Assembly: GCA_000727475.1 (NCBI GenBank)
Contig: KL647288.1
Span: 2,507,226-2,571,225, forward strand
Reading direction: 5' to 3'
DNA: 64,000 nt
Source: Sarcocystis neurona
Taxonomy: Eukaryota; Apicomplexa; Conoidasida; Eucoccidiorida; Sarcocystidae
Under the pieces are notes generated by a model. That model did no database searches and was not told where the DNA came from. It saw only the letters and a list, made by a program, of their open reading frames with translations. Each line of letters begins with the position of its first letter. Positions within the stretch are counted from its first letter, which is position 1. Positions 58,701 to 64,000 of this stretch are shown here, in pieces. The position numbers and the translations under genes were made by a program.

Positions 58701-61700
58701 TGCTCCGAATTCTGCTGCGGTGGTGCTGCTGCCCAGGGTGTCTCGTCATTGGTTGCGCTGCCTCTGATGGCGCCGCGCTGCTGGTGCTGTTATTGCTGCC
58801 GGTGTTGCTACTGCTGCTGGTGCTGCTACTGCTGCTGGTGATGCTACTGCAGTGGTGCTGCTACTGTTGCTAGTGCTGCTCATGCTGCTGCTGCTGCTCG
58901 TCCTGGTGCTGCAGCAGCTGCTCGCATTGCCGCAGCTGCTGCAGCTGCCCGTATTGCCACTGCTGCTGTGGCTTCGCTTCGTAGGGTGGTGTGAGGCGGG
59001 AGCTGCCCTTTTTCGGTTGTTGCGGCGAGCATTCCGGCGTTGCTGTCCCATTCTCCTCCCTTTCGTATCTTGTCTTTCTTCTTTGCTGCTGTTCCACACG
59101 TCGTCTTCAAGCGCCTTCCTTCGGGTGTCTGTTCATGTGTTGGATTTGGCAGGGCACCCGCCGATATCCAGCAGCAGCAGACGTGAACCGCGAGCTCGGG
59201 GCCTTGGGCATGTCCTTCGGCGGTGACGTTAACGCATACACCGACTTCCACGCCACTGTATACACTTTATATAGCCCAATCCTGGAGCACCAGGCCGCTG
59301 CTGCTGGTGCAAGGTCGTCGTCTTCTCCTCCTTCTCCCCTTCCCGCTTCTTCTTCTTCTTTTCCTCTTGCGGGCGGTGCTGCTGTTGCAGCTCCTGCAGC
59401 TGCTGGCTGTGACGCCCCGCTCCCTGCTGCGACGACCTCTGCTTCGATAGCACTTGCTCCACCCGCAGCACCCTCCGCAGCAGCAGCAGGAAGCGCAGGC
59501 GAAGAAGCAGAGGGAGGAGACGCCGGAGGAGCAAGAGGAGAAGAAGCCGAAGATGGGACGAAAGAAGATGAAGGAGAGGATTCAGCGAATATGGAGCGTT
59601 GCTTGGTGCTGCTGAAGGAGCTGGTCTTCTTTCCGCTGCTGGAAGGAGGAGAGGCGCTCGAAGCAGAGAGACATGCAGTTCTAAGCGAAGAGCAGTTGCG
59701 ATCTTCCTTGCAGTATCGCGTAGAGAAAAAACACTTTCAGCACGTGCACGCCTGCAATCGCCTTTCGTGTCGCTTCCCCATAGGCCTCACCGAGCAGATC
59801 AAGAAGTTCACTGCCGCAGACTTGAGTAAGACAGAGAAGACACCTAGAGGGAGGAAGACAAGTTGACCGGTGCAGCGAAGAAAGAAGAAGAAAAGGCAGA
59901 AACACGCCGACTCCGTATATATACACAGAGAAACAGCACACACACACACACACACGTGGGGGAGTGCCGTATCTGATCGCAGATACGTGAAAAACACAGA
60001 CACGTTATTAGTGGTGAAACTCTCCCCTTATACACGTGTGTGTACGTGTACTTAAATACATGTATTCCTTCCTTTCTCTCTCTCTCTCATATTGGCACAC
60101 GTATGTATACCTGTGTAGACAGCGTGACTCATCAAGGCCCTCCACACAGAGTTTCCACTCTCGGTGTATGTACACCCGAGAAAGGTTTCACGAATATGCA
60201 AACGTGTTGAGACGGATTTACCTGAGTGCCTTTCTCTATACATACATATGTATATATGTATATGTAAAGGCTTCTCAGGCAAAGATGTGCGCCCAGCCAC
60301 TTATGTTTGGCGTCCGTATACATGTGTGATCGTCTCTGTGTACGAATAATGTGGTAGTGCATTCGCTTCTATGGCCCTTGGCTACTGCGCTCCTGGGCGC
60401 GCGGGGGTAGTAGGTGCAGCGGAGAGTGGAGCACCGGTGGGGGCGTGGGGAAGTGGGAGGGAGTTTGTGGGCTGCCTGTTCGTTCGCCGGCGTGCACTTC
60501 GTTTTCCTCTGCTTCCTGGACGACTTCTCGCTTCTTCTCAACGCGCATGCAGAGGGTGCCGTGGTGAGGCAGCGGGGAGGAGGAGAGATACATGGAGGTT
60601 GCATCGCCTCTGCTGCGATTTTATCGGGAAGGGACGTCCCTTGCGCAGGCCGTTGTAATTCGTCTCTCTCTGCCTTCTGTCTTTGTCTTTTGGTGTTGGT
60701 ATTTTTTCTTCGTTTGCAGAGTTTTCTTGTGGAGTGACTCCCTGTTGCGGCTTCTCCGTCTTCTTCGATTGAGCTGCTTGTCTTATGTTTAACTGTTGCG
60801 TGCAGAGCGGTTCCAACGGAAGTGGTACAGGCCAGAAAACTGCTGTTTGTTCGTCGTAGCGGATGAGAAGGAAGAGAAAATTGTCTCTGCCATCCGCCGC
60901 ATTTTTGCAGAAGTGCACCTGCCTCCCTATACGGCGTCACATCCCGAGGAGCAGCAGCAGCAGCGACAGCAGCAGCAACAGGAGCAGCAGCAGCAGCAGC
61001 GGAGAGCGGACGAGACAGAGCAGGAAAGAGAAGAGAGGGCACGCGAGCAAGGCTCGGGGCAGCAGTCAAAGCAGCAAGAAAAGCTACAACACGAAGGAGC
61101 TGCTGAAAAAGGAGTCGGAATTGCTGCTGCTGCAGCTGCTCCAGTTGCAAACGCCGCGCTCATGGAAGACGAAGCGCCACCGAGCGCAGCAGCAGCAACA
61201 GCAGCAGGAGCTGCAACAAAAGCAGCGACACAAGAAGGAGGAGACGGAGCACGCGTCTCTACTACACTGCAAGAAGCAGCAGCAGCAGGGGAAGGAGCAG
61301 CAGGTGCAGATGCAGCAGCCCAGACAGCAGCAGATGCAGCAGAAGAGCCTATAGATATGCATACATTTTGTGATGGGAAAAATGCAACTGCAGCGGAGAC
61401 GCTGCAGTGGGCAATTGATACCGCGGAAATCCATAAAGCCGGTAATTTTCAAGAAGCTGCAGGAGTCTTATGGTTCTTAACGTTGTCTCTTTGGTATTGC
61501 TGCTGGTGCTACATATGCTGCTGCTGGTGCTACACATGCTGCTGCTGCTACGTATCCTCCTGATGCTGCTGCAACACATCCTGCTGCTGCTACACAACCT
61601 GCTGCTGCTACACACGCTGCTGCTGCCATACGTGGTGCTGCTATACGTGCTGCTGCTGCTGCTGCCACACATGCTGGTTCTGTTGCTGAACACGCTGCTG

Positions 61701-63467
61701 CTGCTGCTCTACATGCTGCTGCCGCTGCTACACATGCCGCTGCTGTTGCTGGACGTGCCGCTGCGACTGCTGCTGGTGGCGCTGCTGGTGCTGTTGGTTC
61801 TGCGGCTGCTACCCGTGCTCCTGCTGCTTGCACTGCTGCGGCTGCTGCTATTGGTGCAATTGTTGCTACACGTACTGTTGCTTTTCGTAGTGCTGCTGCT
61901 GCTATCCGTGTCGCTTCTGCTGTTGGTCTTTCGCCTGCTGCAGGGGGCGTGGCCTCTACTGCCGCTGGTGCTACGCTTGCGGCTGCGGCTGATACTGCTA
62001 CTGCCTCTTTGCTGTTGCTGCTGCCGATGTTTCTGGTGCTGCTGTCGAGGCTAGTGCTGCTGCAGCTACGGAATAAGTTGCTGCTGCGGAGCTTCATCTT
62101 GCTGCAGCTGCTGCGATTGCTGCTGCTGCTGCAGGAGGCAGGCTGTTGCCTCTGCAAGAAGACGCATACACAGCGCCAGCAGAGAGGGAGTGTTGCTTCC
62201 AGCATCCGCTACTGCGAGGCCTGGTGATAGTGATCTCCGTGAAGGAAAAACTCTCTCCGCTCCGTACAAGCAAAGATTTTTTTACGACGCTCGTTGACAC
62301 ATGCATTGCCAACGTGAGTCGTCCACGCTACCTGCTGCGACAACGAAAGCTGCTGCTTCTGCCTTTCCAAAGCCCTCTCCTGCAGCTGCTGGAAGCGTTG
62401 TTGCTGCTGCTGTGGCCATCGGCCAACTGCAGCTCGTTCTGCTGTTGCAAGTGCAACTGCTCGTGACCGACTGCTGCTGTGGGGACTGGCAGTGCCCCGG
62501 CTTCTGCAGTTTTCGCTGCTGCTGCGGCTGCTCGTGGTGCTGCTGCTGCTGCTGACCCGTCTGCTCCTGCTGTCGGCGTGCGGCTGCGCATACTGCTGTT
62601 GCTGTGGGAGATGCTCCTGCAGTTGCTGCTGCTGCTTCTTTGACCTTCCTTGTGCCATTTGTTGCTAGTACTGCTGTTGCTGCGACCTACTGCCGCTTGT
62701 ACACTTGTGGTTCGTGCGTGCTGCCGTTACAGCTTTTTCCACTGCAACATTGTATGCTTTCTTTGCTCTTTTCCTCTTTGCTGCTGCCGCTGCTGCTCTT
62801 CAGCGTCTCGCAGCAGATGCTTGTACTGCTGCTGTTGGTGTTGCTGCTGCTGAGAAGACTGCTGCTGTCTTTCTCCTGCATTCCGTCTTTCCTGTTCTTC
62901 TTTGTCCTTTTCCTTCCTCGTGTTCCCCTCGTCTTTCTCGTTTTATCCTTTTTTTCTTCTTTTTCACTCTCCCCTTCTTTCTCTCCTTTCTCTCCCTCTT
63001 AATCACCATTCCTGTCCATCTGTTTTTCTCGCTTCCCTTTACCGTCGATTTCTTCTTCTTTGGTCCCCCCTTCCGGCTGGTGTTCTTGCTTCTTCCTTTC
63101 CTTCCTTTTCTGCTCTTTCTTTCTCTTCTGTGCTCTTCCTGCGGCGCCCCTTTCCTTTTCCGCTTCATCTCGTCTTTCTATGCCGTCTTCGTCTCTTCTG
63201 TTTTTTCTTTTGATAGATTCTGCAAACCCGATTGAGCGACGGAGAACTCACACGTCGTGACCCTCTCTTCCTCTCTGTGGGGTGGAGCTACAGCAACAGC
63301 AGCAGAGAGAACTGCGCGTGGAATTCTCTTTCTGTTGCTGCTGCTACTCTGTCGTCATGGCAAGAAGCCTTGCAAGAGGCGCTGCATCACGTCTTGTTGC
63401 TCTGCCAACACCAAGTCGAGAAAGCAGAGCTTCTCTGGGTTTTAAAGACGTTGAAAAAATCGTATAA
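55710..63467 (+). CDS. Apicoplast-type stromal processing peptidase, M16 metallopeptidase (partial at 3' end)
   Basis: Expected to remove transit peptides from nuclear-encoded proteins after import into the apicoplast. Exons: 55710-58325, 59153-59825, 60806-61441, 62135-62313 and 63217-63467; every junction is GT/AG and phase-consistent. About 1,450 residues are visible, and the last donor (GTGAGG) means it continues beyond the window. The first ~815 residues are Gln, Ala and Ser homopolymers. The M16 domain follows: YAGSLHEEDNEQGLAHLLEH with inverted zinc motif HLLEH (864-868), then GGDVNAYTDFHATVYTLYSP, LVLLKELVFFPLLEGGEA, AERHAVLSEEQLRSSLQYRV and CRFPIGLTEQIKKFTAADL, then FQRKWYRPENCCLFVV; the second half has FQHPLLRGLVIVISVK and PLFLSVGWSYSNSSRENC. 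SCRFPIGLTEQIKK closely resembles chloroplast SPP. A ~100-residue Ala/Glu insert splits the M16 fold. The ATG at 55710 has a good context but no signal peptide, so 5' exons are probably missing. Confidence 0.88.
55780..56680 (+). repeat. CAG repeats encoding polyGln/Ser in SPP-like exon 1
   Basis: Imperfect CAG/AGC units encode Gln-rich and Ser-rich runs with interspersed PFS, RP and HQ. A PFSQQQ-type unit repeats several times near 55850-55960. The sense strand carries CAG. Confidence 0.85.
57050..58130 (+). repeat. GCT-rich Ala/Ser/Pro-coding block in SPP-like exon 1
   Basis: In the same open frame, the repeat orientation switches from CAG to GCT on the sense strand, giving Ala-rich sequence. 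Continuity with the M16 domain shows this block is genuinely coding, which is a caution for reading GCT-rich blocks as intronic elsewhere. Confidence 0.75.
58326..59152 (+). other. SPP-like intron 1 with CTG-type repeats
   Basis: The intron starts GTAAGA and ends TTTGGCAG. Its middle (about 58720-58980) is CTG/GCT-rich on the sense strand and its 3' part is C/T-rich. Frames within it read poly-Leu/Val. Confidence 0.8.
59826..60805 (+). other. SPP-like intron 2 with CA/TA repeats
   Basis: GTAAGA donor, TGCGTGCAG acceptor. It contains an AC run near 59937-59956, TA repeats near 60240-60265 and a copy of the palindrome as GGTGTATGTACACC at 60163-60176. No coding signal. Confidence 0.75.
61442..62134 (+). 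other. SPP-like intron 3: GCT/CTG array with an open Ala-rich frame
   Basis: It starts GTAATT and ends GCTGCTGCTGCAG. About 600 bases of degenerate GCT units keep one frame open for roughly 190 codons, reading AAATHAAA-like repeats with Arg and Gly interruptions. The frame has a stop before the next exon and is out of phase with exon 3, so I call it intronic. The splice GCC-G|GA-GGC joins HKAG to GRLLPLQEDAYTAP in frame. Confidence 0.6.
62314..63216 (+). other. SPP-like intron 4: CTG array then polypyrimidine tract
   Basis: The donor is GTGAGT and the acceptor TTTTGATAG. The first half is CTG/GCT-rich on the sense strand and the last ~330 bases are almost pure C/T. The exon that follows restarts the M16 domain in frame. 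Confidence 0.75.
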
Positions 63468-64000
63468 GTGAGGAAATCAACTGTTCTTGCATGCGCTCCC
63501 CTTCCCTGCTGCTGCTACTGCCACTGCTGTATCCTTCGTTGCAGCAGAAGCAGCGACACAAAGCACACTCTCGTTTCTTTGGCAAGAGGTACATTTTTTC
63601 CTCCTCTTGTGATTGCAGCTTCTATTGTGGTACTGTCTCTGCGTCAGTCGCTCCGGATGGAATCGCAGGTCTGCTGCTGCTACCGGTGCTGCTGCTGCTG
63701 TCGGTGCTGCCGGCGTCACTGCGGTTGCTGCAGCAGAGCCGTTGCTGCTGCTGTTGCTGTCGCATGGGGTCTGTTAGCAAGCCAGGCGCCGACAGCGGGT
63801 GTTCAGACAGCAGATCTGTGATTATTGAAAAGAAGTAGACAGACCGCTAGACGATGAAGCCACATTGTTACAAGGATACATACGCATGCCTACATACGCC
63901 AATATAGACACACCTCAGTATACACTACATATATATATATATATATGTGCTGCTTCGTGAAGAGTGTGTGACTGTACGCATATGCGTATGTACACATGTG
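63468..64000 (+). other. Probable SPP-like intron 5 and right edge
   Basis: A CTG-rich and C/T-rich segment follows the donor at 63468. A short exon may lie after TCGTTGCAG at 63545 (frame SSDTKHTLVSLAR, then GTACAT), but the match to SPP is not evident. From 63880 the sequence is TA/CA-rich up to the window end. Confidence 0.4.

Noticed and set aside
61477..62205. 242-codon minus-strand Ala-rich ORF
   Set aside because: It is antisense to SPP-like intron 3 and exon 4 and arises from GCT/AGC composition.

Overview
The window looks like nuclear DNA of a coccidian apicomplexan, most likely an Eimeria species. CAG/CTG trinucleotide repeats run through exons and introns and encode long Gln, Ala and Ser runs. 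Genes are split by large introns full of TA, CA and TC microsatellites. Two genes point to an alga-derived plastid ancestry: a sedoheptulose-1,7-bisphosphatase and an apicoplast-type stromal processing peptidase. I assigned all exons by eye from reading frame, splice-site phase and remembered family motifs; no search was run. The species cannot be fixed from the sequence alone.

Layout. 1-3.6 kb: repeat-rich, no recognised gene. 3.6-10.1 kb: pieces of at least one unrecognised plus-strand gene with polyGln and polyAla. 10.1-13.2 kb: mostly microsatellites with weak ORFs. 13.2-16.5 kb, minus strand: a two-exon gene resembling RNase P/MRP subunit Rpp21/Rpr2, its two zinc-ligand CxxC pairs separated by a low-complexity insert. 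16.5-23.2 kb: few microsatellites at first, then a 1-kb pyrimidine tract with a candidate exon and a ~75-bp minisatellite. 23.2-24.6 kb, plus strand: a gene resembling the RNase P/MRP subunit Pop5. 24.6-32.8 kb: microsatellites and a coding-like minus-strand patch at 27.0-27.8 kb. 32.8-44.1 kb, plus strand: a complete six-exon SBPase gene, with an assembly gap (33072-33501) in intron 1. 44.1-54.8 kb: a microsatellite-poor island with one compact minus-strand ORF ending in a dibasic/dicysteine tail. 54.8-64 kb, plus strand: a large M16 metallopeptidase gene (SPP-like) that continues past the right edge.

How they fit together. Two genes serve tRNA/rRNA processing (Rpp21-like and Pop5-like, divergently oriented about 7 kb apart). 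One serves carbon flow from glycolysis into pentose phosphates (SBPase). One serves removal of transit peptides from proteins imported into the apicoplast (SPP). There is no operon logic here. No tRNA, rRNA, CRISPR or identifiable transposon was found.
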